Position numbers and translations under genes: made by a program
Shown: positions 35,933-44,936 of the stretch, piece after piece
Numbering within the stretch: position 1 is the stretch's first letter
Layout of the letters: each line of letters opens with the position of its first letter
DNA from: Nonomuraea pusilla
GTDB lineage: Bacteria; Actinomycetota; Actinomycetes; Streptosporangiales; Streptosporangiaceae
NCBI RefSeq assembly: GCF_900109355.1
Contig: NZ_FOBF01000001.1
Location: 549,613 to 613,612, forward strand
Reading direction: 5' to 3'
Length of the DNA: 64,000 nucleotides
The notes under the pieces: generated by a model
Told to the model about the DNA's origin: nothing
Seen by the model: only the letters and a program-made list of their open reading frames with translations
The model's database searches: none

Positions 35933-37690
35933 ATGGCTCGCGAGATCCTGCCGGTCGCCGACCGCAGGCAGGTACGCGCCTACGCCAGGCGGCTGACCCT
36001 GAAGTACCCGCGTCAGCTCACGCTCGCCCTCGCCCTGCACGGCCTCGCGGCCGTCGCCGGGCTGGCGGTGCCGTGGCAGCTCGGCGGCCTGGTGCAGGAC
36101 GTCAAGGACGGCACGCCCGTCGACGTCGCGCTCGTCGCCCTCGCCATCGGCGGCTTCCTGCTGCTGCAGGGCGCGCTCGTCAGGTACGCGGTGTACGCCT
36201 CCGCGCGGCTGGGCGAGCAGGTGCTGGCCGAGCTGCGCGAGGAGTTCGTCGACCAGGTGCTGGCGCTGCCGCTGTCCACGGTGGAGCGGGCCGGTGCGGG
36301 AGATTTGATCACGAGGACGTCCCGCGACGTCGACTCGCTGTCGCGCACGGTGCGCCACGCGGTGCCGGAGACGCTGATCGCGCTGGTCACGTTCGTCATC
36401 ACGGTGGGCGCGCTGGTGCTGGTCAGCCCGCTCCTCATGCTGCCCATGCTCATCGCGACGCCGCTCATCTGGCTGTCCACCCGCTGGTACCTGAAGCGGG
36501 CCCGCGACGGCTACCTGCGCGAGAACGCCGCGTACGCCGACATGACCGAGGGCCTGGCCGAGACCGTCGAGGGCGCCCGCGCGGTGGAGGCGCTGGGGCT
36601 CCAGGGCCGCAGGCGGGAGCGCACCGACGCCGACATCCGCCGCTCGTTCGCGGCGGAGCGGTACACGCTGGGCCTGCGCACCGTGTGGTTCCCCACGGTC
36701 GAGCTGGGCTACGTGATCCCGGTCGTGGCGACGCTGCTGGTGGGCGGCCTGTGCTACATCCGCGGCTGGGTGTCGCTCGAACAGGTCACCGTCGCCACCC
36801 TGTACGCGCAGCAGCTCATCGACCCGCTCGACCGTTTCCTCATGTGGATCGACGAGCTGCAGGTGGGCGGCGCCGCGATGGCGCGGCTGCTCGGCGTGGC
36901 GAACGTGCCCGACGACCGGGTGGCGACGTCCGCCAGGCCGCAGGGCGAGCTGCTGGAGGCGAGCGACGTCCGCTACGCCTACCGCGAGGGCCGCGACGTG
37001 CTGCACGGCGTGTCGCTGACGCTGAAACCGGGGGAGCGGCTGGCGATGGTGGGGCCGTCGGGCGCGGGCAAGTCCACGCTGGGGCGGCTGCTCGCGGGCA
37101 TCCACGGCCCGCGTACGGGCGCGGTGACGGTGGGCGGGGTGCCCCTCGTGGACCTGCCCCTGGACGAGCTGCGCGGGCACGTCGCCCTGGTCACCCAGGA
37201 GCACCACGTGTTCAAGGGCAGCGTCCGCGACAACCTGCTGATCGCCAGGCCCGACGCCGGCGACGAGGAGGTGCGGTCGGCGCTCGCCGCGGTCGACTCC
37301 CTGGACTGGGTGCTCGCCCTGCCGGAGGGGCTCGACACCCAGGTGGGCTCGGGCGGCCTGGCCGTCTCGCCCGCCCAGGCGCAGCAGCTCGCGCTGGCCC
37401 GGCTGGTGCTGGCCGACCCGCACACGCTCGTGCTGGACGAGGCCACCTCGCTGATCGACCCGCGGGCCGCCCGCCGCCTGGAGCGGTCGCTGGCCGCGGT
37501 GCTGGAGGGCCGTACGGTGATCGCGATCGCGCACCGGCTCCACACGGCGCACGACGCCGACCGGGTGGCGGTCGTCGAGGACGGCCGCGTCAGCGAGCTG
37601 GGGTCGCACGAGGACCTGGTGGCGCGGGGCGGCTCGTACGCGGCGCTGTGGGAGAGCTGGCACGGCAAGGCGAGCTCCACCCGCACCTGA
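35933..37690 (+). CDS. ABC exporter subunit with intact Walker motifs
   Basis: This 585-residue partner starts two bases after the previous stop, with GGGGAGG upstream. Six transmembrane helices precede an NBD with Walker A GPSGAGKSTLGRLL, Q-loop VTQEHHVF, Walker B TLVLDEATSLID with catalytic Glu and switch His IAHRL. The signature is degenerate: AVSPAQAQQLALARL instead of LSGGQ. Together the two subunits can form one competent ATP site (this Walker A with the partner's signature) and one dead site. Family: lipid/drug/peptide exporters. Confidence 0.9.
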   Translation: MAREILPVADRRQVRAYARRLTLKYPRQLTLALALHGLAAVAGLAVPWQLGGLVQDVKDGTPVDVALVALAIGGFLLLQGALVRYAVYASARLGEQVLAELREEFVDQVLALPLSTVERAGAGDLITRTSRDVDSLSRTVRHAVPETLIALVTFVITVGALVLVSPLLMLPMLIATPLIWLSTRWYLKRARDGYLRENAAYADMTEGLAETVEGARAVEALGLQGRRRERTDADIRRSFAAERYTLGLRTVWFPTVELGYVIPVVATLLVGGLCYIRGWVSLEQVTVATLYAQQLIDPLDRFLMWIDELQVGGAAMARLLGVANVPDDRVATSARPQGELLEASDVRYAYREGRDVLHGVSLTLKPGERLAMVGPSGAGKSTLGRLLAGIHGPRTGAVTVGGVPLVDLPLDELRGHVALVTQEHHVFKGSVRDNLLIARPDAGDEEVRSALAAVDSLDWVLALPEGLDTQVGSGGLAVSPAQAQQLALARLVLADPHTLVLDEATSLIDPRAARRLERSLAAVLEGRTVIAIAHRLHTAHDADRVAVVEDGRVSELGSHEDLVARGGSYAALWESWHGKASSTRT

Positions 37691-37699
37691 CTGAACCGG

Positions 37700-37760
37700 C
37701 GCCACCCGCGCAGAGGCTCCACCCGCGCACAGGCTCCACCCGCGCAGAGGCGCCACCTGG
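37700..37760. repeat. 17-bp tandem repeat after the ABC operon
   Basis: About three and a half copies of gctccacccgcgcagag, with small variants (cgcacag, gcgccacc), lie between the ABC operon and its terminator. Confidence 0.75.
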
Positions 37761-37778
37761 CCGGCTCCACCGGCACCT

Positions 37779-37808
37779 GGCCGGGCGCCCCACGGCGGGC
37801 GCCCGGCC
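37779..37808. terminator. Bidirectional hairpin terminator
   Basis: A 12-bp perfect stem (GGCCGGGCGCCC at 37779-37790 with 37797-37808) and 6-base loop, between the ABC operon and the convergent peptidase gene. Confidence 0.8.
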
Positions 37809-37817
37809 GGGTGGGCC

Positions 37818-39884
37818 TCAGCCCAGGGACTTCTTGAGGAAGTCGACCTGGAGGAGCAGCAGGTTCTCCGCGACGACCTCCTGCGGCGTCATGTGGGTGA
37901 CGCCCGACAGCGGCAGCACGCTGTGCGGGCGTCCCGCCGCGAGCAGCGCCGACGACAGGCGCAGCGTGTGCGCCGCCACCACGTTGTCGTCGGCCAGGCC
38001 GTGGATCAGCAGGAGCGGGCGCTCCAGCTTGGCGGCGTCGGCGAACAGCGACGACTTGTCGTACACCTCGGGCTGCTCCTCGGGGTCGCCCAGGTAGCGC
38101 TCGGTGTAGCAGGTGTCGTACAGCCGCCAGTCGGTGACGGGCGCGCCCGCGACGGCGGCGTGGAAGACGTCGGGCCTGCGCAGCACCGCGAGCGCCGCGA
38201 GGAAGCCGCCGAACGACCAGCCGCGGATGGCGACCCGGCTCAGGTCGATGTCGTCGGGGTACTGCTCGGCGACGCCCTGCAGCGCGTCGATCTGGTCGTC
38301 CAGGACGGGGGTGGCGAGGTCGTTCAGCACCGCCCGCTCGAAGTCGGGGCCCCTGCCGGGGGTGCCGCGGCCGTCGGCCACGATCACGGCGAAGCCCTGC
38401 TCGGCGAACCACTGGCTCTCCAGGTACGCGCCGCGCCGGTTCAGCACGCGCTGCGCGTGCGGGCCGCCGTACGGGTCCATGAGCACCGGCAGCCTGGCCG
38501 ACCCCTGCTCGTGCCAGGACGGCAGCACCACGGCGGTGGACAGCTCGCGGCGGCCGGAGCGGCCCAGCGAGACGCGCAGGTCGAGCCCCGGCCGCTCGGC
38601 GTACGACGGGACGGGGATGCCCGTGCCGTCGCGGCGGACGACGGTCGTGGAGACGCCTTCGGCGTCGAGCGTCTGCTCCGACAGCACGCCGACGCCCCCG
38701 GCCATCCGGCCGGAGAACACCCCGGAACGGGTGGAGACGGGCAGCAGCGAGTGGCCGTCCCACGTCCACAGGTGGATGTCGGCGGGGTCGCCGCCGCTGG
38801 CGCTGAACAGCACGCTGTCGTGGTCGACGTCGAGCACGGCCCGCACCTGGAGCGTCGGCGGCGTGACCGCGCGGTCGCCGACGAACAGCCGGTGGCCGCC
38901 CTCCGACGCCGCCACCCACACCAGCGAGCCGTCGTCGAGGTGGGCGGGGACGCCGGAGACGATGTCCACCCAGGCCGGGTCGGTGTCCTCGCGCACCAGC
39001 GTGGACGCGCCGGTCGCCGGATCGACGTCGAACAGCCGCATCGTCTTCTGGTCGCGGGTGAGCGTCACGATCGACAGCGCGTGGGAGTCCCACGACGCCG
39101 CCGCGAGGTACTCCTCCTCGAACGGCACCGCGACGCGCGACCCGTCGAGGCCGAACACGAAGAGCTGGACGTCGGCGTTGGGCGTGCCCGCCGCCGGGTA
39201 GCGCTGCTCGGTGGCGGGGCGTGCGGGGTTGGCCGGGTCGGCGATGTACCAGGTGCGCACGGGCGCCTCGTCGGCCCGCTCGACCAGCAGCGCGTCGCTC
39301 GACGGCGACCACCAGTGGCCGCGCATGCGGTCCATCTCCTCGGCCGCGATGAACTCCGCCAGCCCGTACGTCACCGTGGGCGACTCGGGCGTGGCGAGCG
39401 CGAGGTCGGCGCCCGTGGCGAGGTCCTGCACGCGCAGCGCGCCGCCGGTGACGTAGGCGACGTGGCGGCCGTCGGGGGAGAGCCGGGGGTCGATGACCGG
39501 GCCCGGCGTGTCGAGCCCGCGCACCTCGCCGCTCGCCAGGTCGGCGACGTGCAGCGCGCCGGACAGCGCGAAGACGGCCGTGGTCACGTCCTTGTCGGTG
39601 CTGTAGGCGACGACGCCGCCCGCCTGCTCGCGGCTGCGCTCGCGCCTGGCCCGCTCCTCGGGCGGGAGGTTCTCCTCGTCCTGGCTGAGCGTGCGCGGGT
39701 CGATCACGAGGCGTTCGACGTGGGTCTCGGTGTCGAGCTCCCACAGGCACGTCACCGGGTCGGTGCCGGACTTCGTGCGCAGGAAGACCACCCGGCCGCC
39801 GTCCGGGGAGATGGTGAAGCCCCTGGGCACCCCGAGGGTGAACCGGCGGGTCCTGGCAGACAGACGCGGGAAGCTCTCACTCAT
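37818..39884 (-). CDS. S9 family prolyl oligopeptidase/dipeptidyl peptidase IV-like
   Basis: This 688-residue protein has an N-terminal seven-blade propeller (repeated [20 protein letters not shown]) and a C-terminal alpha/beta hydrolase domain. The triad is readable: Ser in [13 protein letters not shown], Asp in [12 protein letters not shown], His in [19 protein letters not shown] and [18 protein letters not shown] are typical of the DPP-IV group. [17 protein letters not shown] carries the paired glutamates that bind the substrate N-terminus. No signal peptide is visible, so it probably degrades peptides in the cytoplasm. Confidence 0.92.
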   Translation of the reverse strand: MSESFPRLSARTRRFTLGVPRGFTISPDGGRVVFLRTKSGTDPVTCLWELDTETHVERLVIDPRTLSQDEENLPPEERARRERSREQAGGVVAYSTDKDVTTAVFALSGALHVADLASGEVRGLDTPGPVIDPRLSPDGRHVAYVTGGALRVQDLATGADLALATPESPTVTYGLAEFIAAEEMDRMRGHWWSPSSDALLVERADEAPVRTWYIADPANPARPATEQRYPAAGTPNADVQLFVFGLDGSRVAVPFEEEYLAAASWDSHALSIVTLTRDQKTMRLFDVDPATGASTLVREDTDPAWVDIVSGVPAHLDDGSLVWVAASEGGHRLFVGDRAVTPPTLQVRAVLDVDHDSVLFSASGGDPADIHLWTWDGHSLLPVSTRSGVFSGRMAGGVGVLSEQTLDAEGVSTTVVRRDGTGIPVPSYAERPGLDLRVSLGRSGRRELSTAVVLPSWHEQGSARLPVLMDPYGGPHAQRVLNRRGAYLESQWFAEQGFAVIVADGRGTPGRGPDFERAVLNDLATPVLDDQIDALQGVAEQYPDDIDLSRVAIRGWSFGGFLAALAVLRRPDVFHAAVAGAPVTDWRLYDTCYTERYLGDPEEQPEVYDKSSLFADAAKLERPLLLIHGLADDNVVAAHTLRLSSALLAAGRPHSVLPLSGVTHMTPQEVVAENLLLLQVDFLKKSLG

Positions 39885-39915
39885 GGGGCCAATCCTGCCA
39901 GGAACGCGCCATTGT

Positions 39916-39921
39916 TACGCT
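39916..39921 (+). promoter_or_regulatory. -10-like box, leaderless mshB start
   Basis: TACGCT is followed by exactly seven bases and the ATG at 39929, which supports that start over the ATG at 39923. No ribosome site is visible. Confidence 0.5.
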
Positions 39922-39928
39922 CATGGCC

Positions 39929-40834
39929 ATGACTGACCGACGGCTCCTGCTCGTGCACGCCCACCCGGACGACGAGTCGATTGGCACCGGCGCCACGATG
40001 GCCAAGTACGTCGCGGAAGGGGCCCACGTCACGCTGGTGACGTGCACCCTCGGCGAGGAGGGGGAGGTCATCCCCGGCGACCTCGCGCACCTGGCGTCCG
40101 ACCGTGACGACGCGCTCGGCCCGTACCGCGTGGGCGAGCTGGCGGCCGCCTGCGCCGCGCTGGGCGTCGAGGACCACCGCTTCCTCGGCGGGCAGGGGCG
40201 CTGGCGCGACTCCGGCATGATGGGCGCGGCCACGAACGAGCGGCCCCAGGCGTTCTGGCGGGCCGACCTGGACGAGGCGGCGGGCGAGCTCGTCAAGATC
40301 ATCCGCGAGGTGCGCCCGCAGGTGCTCGTCACCTACGACGGCAACGGCTTCTACGGCCACCCCGACCACATCCAGGCGCACCGGGTGGCGCACCGGGCGT
40401 TCGAGCTGGCCGCCGAGCCCGGCTTCGGCGAGGGCCGGGCGTGGCAGGTCGCCAAGCTCTACCACACGGCGCACCCGCGGTCGGTGCTGCGGCGCACCGT
40501 CGAGGCGCTGCGCGAGGCCGACCACGGCTTCGTCGTCGAGGACGTGGACGACCTGCCGTTCGGCACCCCGGACGAGGACATCACCACCGAGATCGACGCC
40601 AGGCCCTGGATCGGGAACAAGATGGAGGCCATGCGGGCGCACGCCACGCAGATCACCGTCGCCGACCCGTGGTTCGCGCTGTCGAACAACGTCGGCCAGG
40701 AGGTGCTGGGCGTCGAGCACTACGTGCTGGCCGTCGGGGTCCCGGGCCGGGCCGTGCCCGGCCCGGCGGTCGAGGCGGGCGGGCTCGGCGAGCCCCACAA
40801 CCGCGAGAACGATCTGTTCGCGGGCATCGGCTAA
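39929..40834 (+). CDS. mshB: MshB, GlcNAc-Ins deacetylase of mycothiol synthesis
   Basis: This 301-residue LmbE/PIG-L zinc hydrolase has [17 protein letters not shown] with the zinc ligands, [29 protein letters not shown] and [12 protein letters not shown]. These separate MshB from the related Mca amidase. It removes acetate from GlcNAc-inositol, the second committed step of mycothiol formation, in the cytoplasm. It is divergent from the S9 peptidase and followed by a small membrane protein. Confidence 0.9.
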   Translation: MTDRRLLLVHAHPDDESIGTGATMAKYVAEGAHVTLVTCTLGEEGEVIPGDLAHLASDRDDALGPYRVGELAAACAALGVEDHRFLGGQGRWRDSGMMGAATNERPQAFWRADLDEAAGELVKIIREVRPQVLVTYDGNGFYGHPDHIQAHRVAHRAFELAAEPGFGEGRAWQVAKLYHTAHPRSVLRRTVEALREADHGFVVEDVDDLPFGTPDEDITTEIDARPWIGNKMEAMRAHATQITVADPWFALSNNVGQEVLGVEHYVLAVGVPGRAVPGPAVEAGGLGEPHNRENDLFAGIG

Positions 40835-40837
40835 CCT
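40832..40837 (+). promoter_or_regulatory. -10-like box before the 40846 gene
   Basis: TAACCT overlaps the mshB stop and is followed by eight bases and the ATG at 40846; no ribosome site is visible. Confidence 0.4.
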
Positions 40838-40845
40838 CGGTCCAC

Positions 40846-41262
40846 ATGGAACATCGCAGCCACGCCGAGTCGGCCTTGGGCGGGGCGGCGTACGGCATGC
40901 TCTTCGTGCTGGGCGTCGTCATGGGGGTCGTGGGCGGCTTCACCCACCCGGTGGGGCAGGCCGGGCCGGTGCCGGTGGCCGCCGTCTGCTGGGTGCTGGC
41001 GCTGTTCGGGGTCTGTCTCGGCGCGGGCAGGCTCATGCGCACCCGGCTGGGCGTGGTCGCCCCGGCGCTCGGGTGGCTGCTCGTCACGATGCCGTTCACG
41101 CTGCAGCTCGGCTCGGGCGACCTGGTGATCGCCCAGGGGGCCGCGGGTTACGTCTACCTGTACGGGGGGTTGGTGGCCCTGGTGGCGGCGTTCCTCATGT
41201 CCCCGTCGTCGCACCGCGGCGGCTCGTGGCTCCTGCATGGCTACGTCCCGAAGGACTCCTGA
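40846..41262 (+). CDS. Small four-helix membrane protein (DUF6113-like)
   Basis: This 138-residue protein has four hydrophobic segments (about 14-34, 42-60, 66-84 and 92-118). It resembles the uncharacterised small membrane proteins found next to mshB in many actinobacteria. No functional motif is visible. Start chosen at the first ATG after mshB. Confidence 0.7.
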   Translation: MEHRSHAESALGGAAYGMLFVLGVVMGVVGGFTHPVGQAGPVPVAAVCWVLALFGVCLGAGRLMRTRLGVVAPALGWLLVTMPFTLQLGSGDLVIAQGAAGYVYLYGGLVALVAAFLMSPSSHRGGSWLLHGYVPKDS

Positions 41263-41332
41263 CAGGGCGGTGCGCGGCGGAAGGTCCGCTTCCTCACACC
41301 TAAGAACATTCTGTTTGGAGCCCTACGCGGCA

Positions 41333-41338
41333 TAAAGT
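41333..41338 (+). promoter_or_regulatory. -10-like box, leaderless start of the 41346 gene
   Basis: TAAAGT is followed by seven bases and the GTG at 41346, in an AT-rich patch with no ribosome site. Confidence 0.5.
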
Positions 41339-41345
41339 AACGTTC

Positions 41346-41840
41346 GTGCGTTTTCTAGAGCGGCCGGTGGACTCCCGTACCTATCGCAAAGTCGTCGGCC
41401 GCTTCGCCACCGGTGTGGCGGTCGTCACCACCCGGGTCGGCGACGTCGATCACGCCATGACCGTGAACTCGTTCACCTCCGTCTCCCTCGACCCGCTGCT
41501 GGTGCTGTTCTGCGCCGAGAAGGTGGCGCGGTTCCACGCGGCGGTGCTGGAGGCGGGCGTGTGGGGCGTCTCGGTGCTGCCGGCGTCGATGGAGGACGCC
41601 TCACGCTTCTTCGCCCACCGCGGACGTCCGCTGGACGGCCAGCTCGCCCGGTGGCGCCACCACCGCGGGGCGTCGGGCGTGGCGCTCTTCGACGGGGCGC
41701 TCGCCACGCTGGAGTGCTCGACGAAGGACGTCCACGACGGCGGCGACCACTCGATCGTCGTCGGCGCGGTGACCGCCCTGGCCGCCCCGTCCGACGACGC
41801 GCCGCTCCTGTACTACGACGGCGGCTACGGCACCCTCTGA
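41346..41840 (+). CDS. Flavin reductase-like domain protein (HpaC/DIM6 family)
   Basis: This 164-residue split-barrel FMN-binding protein has YRKVVGRFATGVAVVTTRVG, AMTVNSFTSVSLDPLLVLFC, GVWGVSVLPASMEDASRFFA and HSIVVGAVTAL with a terminal YYDGGYGTL. Members reduce flavin with NAD(P)H for two-component monooxygenases. No partner monooxygenase is adjacent. GTG start, probably leaderless. Confidence 0.88.
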   Translation: MRFLERPVDSRTYRKVVGRFATGVAVVTTRVGDVDHAMTVNSFTSVSLDPLLVLFCAEKVARFHAAVLEAGVWGVSVLPASMEDASRFFAHRGRPLDGQLARWRHHRGASGVALFDGALATLECSTKDVHDGGDHSIVVGAVTALAAPSDDAPLLYYDGGYGTL

Positions 41841-41860
41841 CCCGGCTCCCGGCACGGAGC

Positions 41861-41897
41861 GGCGGCCGTCCCGCCGCGGAGGGCGGGGACGGCCGCC
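41861..41897. terminator. Bidirectional hairpin terminator
   Basis: GGCGGCCGTCCCGCC pairs with the segment at 41882-41897 with a single bulged base, between two convergent genes. Confidence 0.75.
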
Positions 41898-41925
41898 GAT
41901 CAGGTCAAGGCCGCGGAGCCCCGCG

Positions 41926-42897
41926 TCACCCGGTGGAAGTGGGGCTCGTCGTGTCGGTCGGGGTGCCGGTCGGGGTGCCGGTGGGGGTGCCGGTGGGGGT
42001 CTCGGTCGGCGTGACCGGCGGCGCCGGGGTGGCGCCGCAGGTCGGCACCTCCTGCGGGACGAGGCCCGGCGTCGGCGCGGCCTGCTCGGGGGTGAGCGGC
42101 TGCGCGGGGGGAGGGGTGACGGGGACGGGCGGCGGCGTGACCGTCTGCGGGACGGCCGCCTGGTCGCCCGTCTGCGTGCCTGTCCCCGTCCCTGTGCCCG
42201 TTGCTGTGGGCGTGAGGGTGGGCGAGGTGGTCGGAGGGGCAGGCTCGCCCGTCGGCGGGGCCGGCTGGCAGGTGAACGTCACCGTCGCCGTCACCGTGGC
42301 GGTCGCAGTGGCGGTCGCAGTGGCGGTCACTGTGGCGGTCACTGTGGGCCCCGCCTGGGTCACCGTGGGGCCGGCCTGCGTGACCGTCGCCGTCGCCTGC
42401 TGCGTGACGGTGGCCGTGGCGGACGGGGTTGCGGTCACGGTCACCTTGGCCGTGGGGGAGGCCGTAACCGTGGCCGTCGGCCACGGCAGGTGCTTCACGC
42501 TGACCGACGGCTTGCCCTTCGCCTTGTACGTCCCCTTGCCGAGCTTCTTGGTGACCTTGCCCGCTCCGGTGGTGACGGGCAGCTGGGTGCTGGCGGTGCG
42601 GCAGGAACCGCCCTTGCACACCTTCTGCTTCACGGTGAAGCGGGCCGCCTTGTCGTAGGTGACCGAGACGTCCAGGTAGGAGACGCCCTTCTTCTTGACC
42701 ACCTTGGTCTTCGCGGTGTATTTCCCGGTGGTGGGGGTCGGTGTGGGTGTGGACGAGGTGGGTGACGCCACCTGCGCGCCGCGTGGCGGCTCGGTGGAAC
42801 GCAGGGGGTCGGATGCGGAGGTCTGGGTGATCGCGACTCCTCCGGCTCCTGCCAGTGCGGCGGTGGCGAGCAGCGTGCCCAGGATGCTGAGTCTCAT
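41926..42897 (-). CDS. Secreted Thr/Val/Pro-rich protein
   Basis: This 323-residue protein has a signal peptide (MRLSILGTLLATAALAGAGGVAI). A compact 90-residue domain (YTAKTKVVKKKGVSYLDVSV ... GKGTYKAKGKPSVSV) with two Cys in CKGGSC follows. The rest is a long low-complexity region of ATVTATAT and TGTPTGTP repeats, with two further Cys. There is no anchor, so it is probably released or held by the wall. The start at the ATG at 42897 has AGGA upstream. I do not recognise the family. Confidence 0.7.
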   Translation of the reverse strand: MRLSILGTLLATAALAGAGGVAITQTSASDPLRSTEPPRGAQVASPTSSTPTPTPTTGKYTAKTKVVKKKGVSYLDVSVTYDKAARFTVKQKVCKGGSCRTASTQLPVTTGAGKVTKKLGKGTYKAKGKPSVSVKHLPWPTATVTASPTAKVTVTATPSATATVTQQATATVTQAGPTVTQAGPTVTATVTATATATATATVTATVTFTCQPAPPTGEPAPPTTSPTLTPTATGTGTGTGTQTGDQAAVPQTVTPPPVPVTPPPAQPLTPEQAAPTPGLVPQEVPTCGATPAPPVTPTETPTGTPTGTPTGTPTDTTSPTSTG

Positions 42898-42972
42898 AAT
42901 CCTGCTCTTGGGGGAGATTTCAGGACTCGGACCATTATTCCGAGTTGTCAAGATTGGTCAAGGCTGAGTCGT

Positions 42973-43395
42973 ATGGACAGACGCTTCCGCGTCCGGCGGG
43001 CGGTGAACTACGTCAACCTCGCCACCCCCCTCGGCCTGCTGATCGCGGCCGTCGGCGGGGCGGCGCGGCGACCCGGCCCCGACGGCCTCATCCTCGCGTA
43101 CGGCTACCGCTACCGCTTCCCCGTCGCGGGCGCCTTCACCGTCGGCAACGTCGTGCTGACCAGGGCGCCCGCGCTGAACGAGCGCCTCGTCAGGCACGAG
43201 GCCCGCCACGCCACCCAGTGGGCGTGGTGCGCGGGGCTCCCCATGCTCCCGCTCTACCTGCTGGCGATGCTGGCCTCGGTGCTGGTGTGCGGGCACCAGG
43301 CGTCGTACAACGTGTTCGAACGGCTGGCCGGACTGGACGACGGCGGCTACCCGCGCGCCGCCCTGTGGTGGCGCAGACGCCGCTCCTCCCGCTGA
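42973..43395 (+). CDS. Small membrane protein with an HExxH motif
   Basis: This 140-residue protein has hydrophobic segments near residues 14-30 and 94-112. Between them is VRHEARHATQWAWC, which contains the zinc-protease-like HExxH. The end is NVFERLAGLDDGGY followed by a basic tail. Similar small proteins are common in actinobacteria without known function; whether they are peptidases is not known. Its last 49 bases overlap the 3' end of the convergent sigma factor gene. Confidence 0.65.
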   Translation: MDRRFRVRRAVNYVNLATPLGLLIAAVGGAARRPGPDGLILAYGYRYRFPVAGAFTVGNVVLTRAPALNERLVRHEARHATQWAWCAGLPMLPLYLLAMLASVLVCGHQASYNVFERLAGLDDGGYPRAALWWRRRRSSR

Positions 43396-44333
43396 CCAGA
43401 GGCGCCGGGCGTCCAGGGCCAGAGCTTCTCGGGGTTGCGTACCGCCCAGATGCGCCTGATCCGGTCGCCCGGGACGTCGAACGCCGCCACCGTGACGGTG
43501 ACGCCGCCCTGCTGGGCCACCAGACCGGGCTGGCCGTTGACCGTGCGCTCCAGGATCGTCAGGCCGGGCGCCTTGTCGGCGAGGGCGACGAGGTAGCGGG
43601 CGATCCGCTCGCCGCCCTCGATCGGGCGGAGGGCGGCGCCGACCAGGCCGCCGCCGTCGGCGATCATCGTGGCGCCGGGGTCGAGGAGGCCGACGAGGGC
43701 CCGGATGTCCTTGGCCTCCCACGCCTGCCTGAAATCGCGGACGAGGCCGGACTGCCGGGCCGCGGGAGCCGCCGGAGCCTGTGAGTCGCGGATGCGCCGG
43801 CGGGCCGACGAGGCGAGCTGGCGGCAGGCCGCCGGCGTACGGCCGACGATCTCGGCCACCTCGGCGAAGGGATACCGGAAGACGTCGTGCAGGACGAAGG
43901 CGACCCGCTCGGCCGGAGTCATCTGCTCCAGCACGACCAGGAAGGCCATGCTGATCGACTCGTCGAGCGTGACCCGGTCGGCCGGGTCCACCGTGCCGCC
44001 CGGCCGCCCGCTGATCCACTCCGTGCCGTCGGGCAGCGGCTCCGGGACCCATTCGCCCACGTAGCTCTCGCGCCGGACCCGCGCCGAGCGGAGCAGGTCC
44101 AGGCAGATGCGACCGGCCACCTTCGTCAGCCAGGCGCCGGGGGACTCGATGGCCTCCTGCTGCGCCCGGGTCATGGCGTACCAGCGCGCGTAGGTCTCCT
44201 GGACGACGTCCTCGGCCTCGGCCAGGGAGCCGAGGAGCCGGTACGCGAGATTGACCAGCTGACGCCGCTCGCTCATGATCGCGCTCAGGCCCGGGTCGGG
44301 CCGGCCGTGTCCCGGCTCGGATGGTGTGGTCAT
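43347..44333 (-). CDS. ECF sigma factor of the ECF41 (SigJ-like) group
   Basis: This 328-residue protein has sigma region 2 (RRQLVNLAYRLLGSLAEAEDVVQETYARWY), region 4 (MTPAERVAFVLHDVFRYPFAEVAEIVGRT) and a C-terminal SnoaL/NTF2-like domain typical of ECF41, which modulates activity in place of a separate anti-sigma factor. WVPEPLPDG and DPADRVTLDES between the regions are group markers. I use the ATG at 44333; a GTG at 44369 is also in frame. It is divergent from a small membrane protein gene, its likely target. Confidence 0.9.
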   Translation of the reverse strand: MTTPSEPGHGRPDPGLSAIMSERRQLVNLAYRLLGSLAEAEDVVQETYARWYAMTRAQQEAIESPGAWLTKVAGRICLDLLRSARVRRESYVGEWVPEPLPDGTEWISGRPGGTVDPADRVTLDESISMAFLVVLEQMTPAERVAFVLHDVFRYPFAEVAEIVGRTPAACRQLASSARRRIRDSQAPAAPAARQSGLVRDFRQAWEAKDIRALVGLLDPGATMIADGGGLVGAALRPIEGGERIARYLVALADKAPGLTILERTVNGQPGLVAQQGGVTVTVAAFDVPGDRIRRIWAVRNPEKLWPWTPGASGQREERRLRHHRAARG

Positions 44334-44395
44334 GGCGTCGCCGGCTCCCTCGGTCGTATCCGTCCTCACCGGACCGACGAGACAGCGCGCCGGCG

Positions 44396-44420
44396 TGTGA
44401 GGCCGGCGCGCCGCCTCACA
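44396..44420. promoter_or_regulatory. Palindrome between the sigma factor and its divergent neighbour
   Basis: TGTGAGGC at 44396-44403 and GCCTCACA at 44413-44420 are perfect 8-bp arms around a 9-base centre. It could be an operator or an mRNA hairpin. Confidence 0.45.
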
Positions 44421-44522
44421 TCCGCGGCGGCTGTGCCGTCAGACCGGTGAGACACCAGGCCGCGAGCCGCCGCGGACGCGGGCCGCGCGCCTCGGACGGG
44501 ATCGAGAAGGGAAGACCTCGCC

Positions 44523-44936
44523 ATGCCCACACGCACGACGACGAAACAAGGCCACCTCACGCTCCTGCGTGCCGTGCTCACTCTGCAGGCCGTGACGGTC
44601 TTCGTCCAGGCCATCACGGCGGGGCTGCTGCTGTCCGCACCGAGTGGCGGGGCGCTGCACAGCGCCGGTGCGTACACGCTGTTCGTGGTGGCGCTGCTGC
44701 ACCTGGCCGTCACGATCGGGGTGTGGCGGCCCGGCGGCGGCTCGCCGAGGCCCATCCTGTACGCGGTCGCGTTCCTGGCGGTCGCGTCGGCGCAGATCGC
44801 CCTGGGGATCGCGCATGTCAAGGCCGTGCACGTCCCCCTGGGCGTCCTGATGTTCGGCATGAGCGTCCTTCAGGTGGTACGGATCCGGGCCTCGGGAGCC
44901 TCCGGCGGGACGACCGCGGTCAGGGGGTCAGCCTGA
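44523..44936 (+). CDS. Small membrane protein divergent from the sigma factor
   Basis: This 137-residue protein has four hydrophobic helices (about 16-38, 47-65, 78-95 and 100-116). Upstream GAAGGGAAG can serve as ribosome site. No enzymatic motif is visible. ECF41 sigma factors usually control an adjacent gene, so this one is a candidate target. The last 17 bases overlap the 3' end of the convergent penicillin acylase gene. Confidence 0.7.
   Translation: MPTRTTTKQGHLTLLRAVLTLQAVTVFVQAITAGLLLSAPSGGALHSAGAYTLFVVALLHLAVTIGVWRPGGGSPRPILYAVAFLAVASAQIALGIAHVKAVHVPLGVLMFGMSVLQVVRIRASGASGGTTAVRGSA

Noticed and set aside
41302-41315. LexA/SOS-like box (GAACATTCTGTTT)
   Set aside because: The half-sites GAAC and GTTT are imperfect and spaced by five rather than four bases.
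44420-44522. Canonical ECF41 promoter for the 44523 gene
   Set aside because: I could not find a convincing TGTCACA/CGTC pair at the right spacing.
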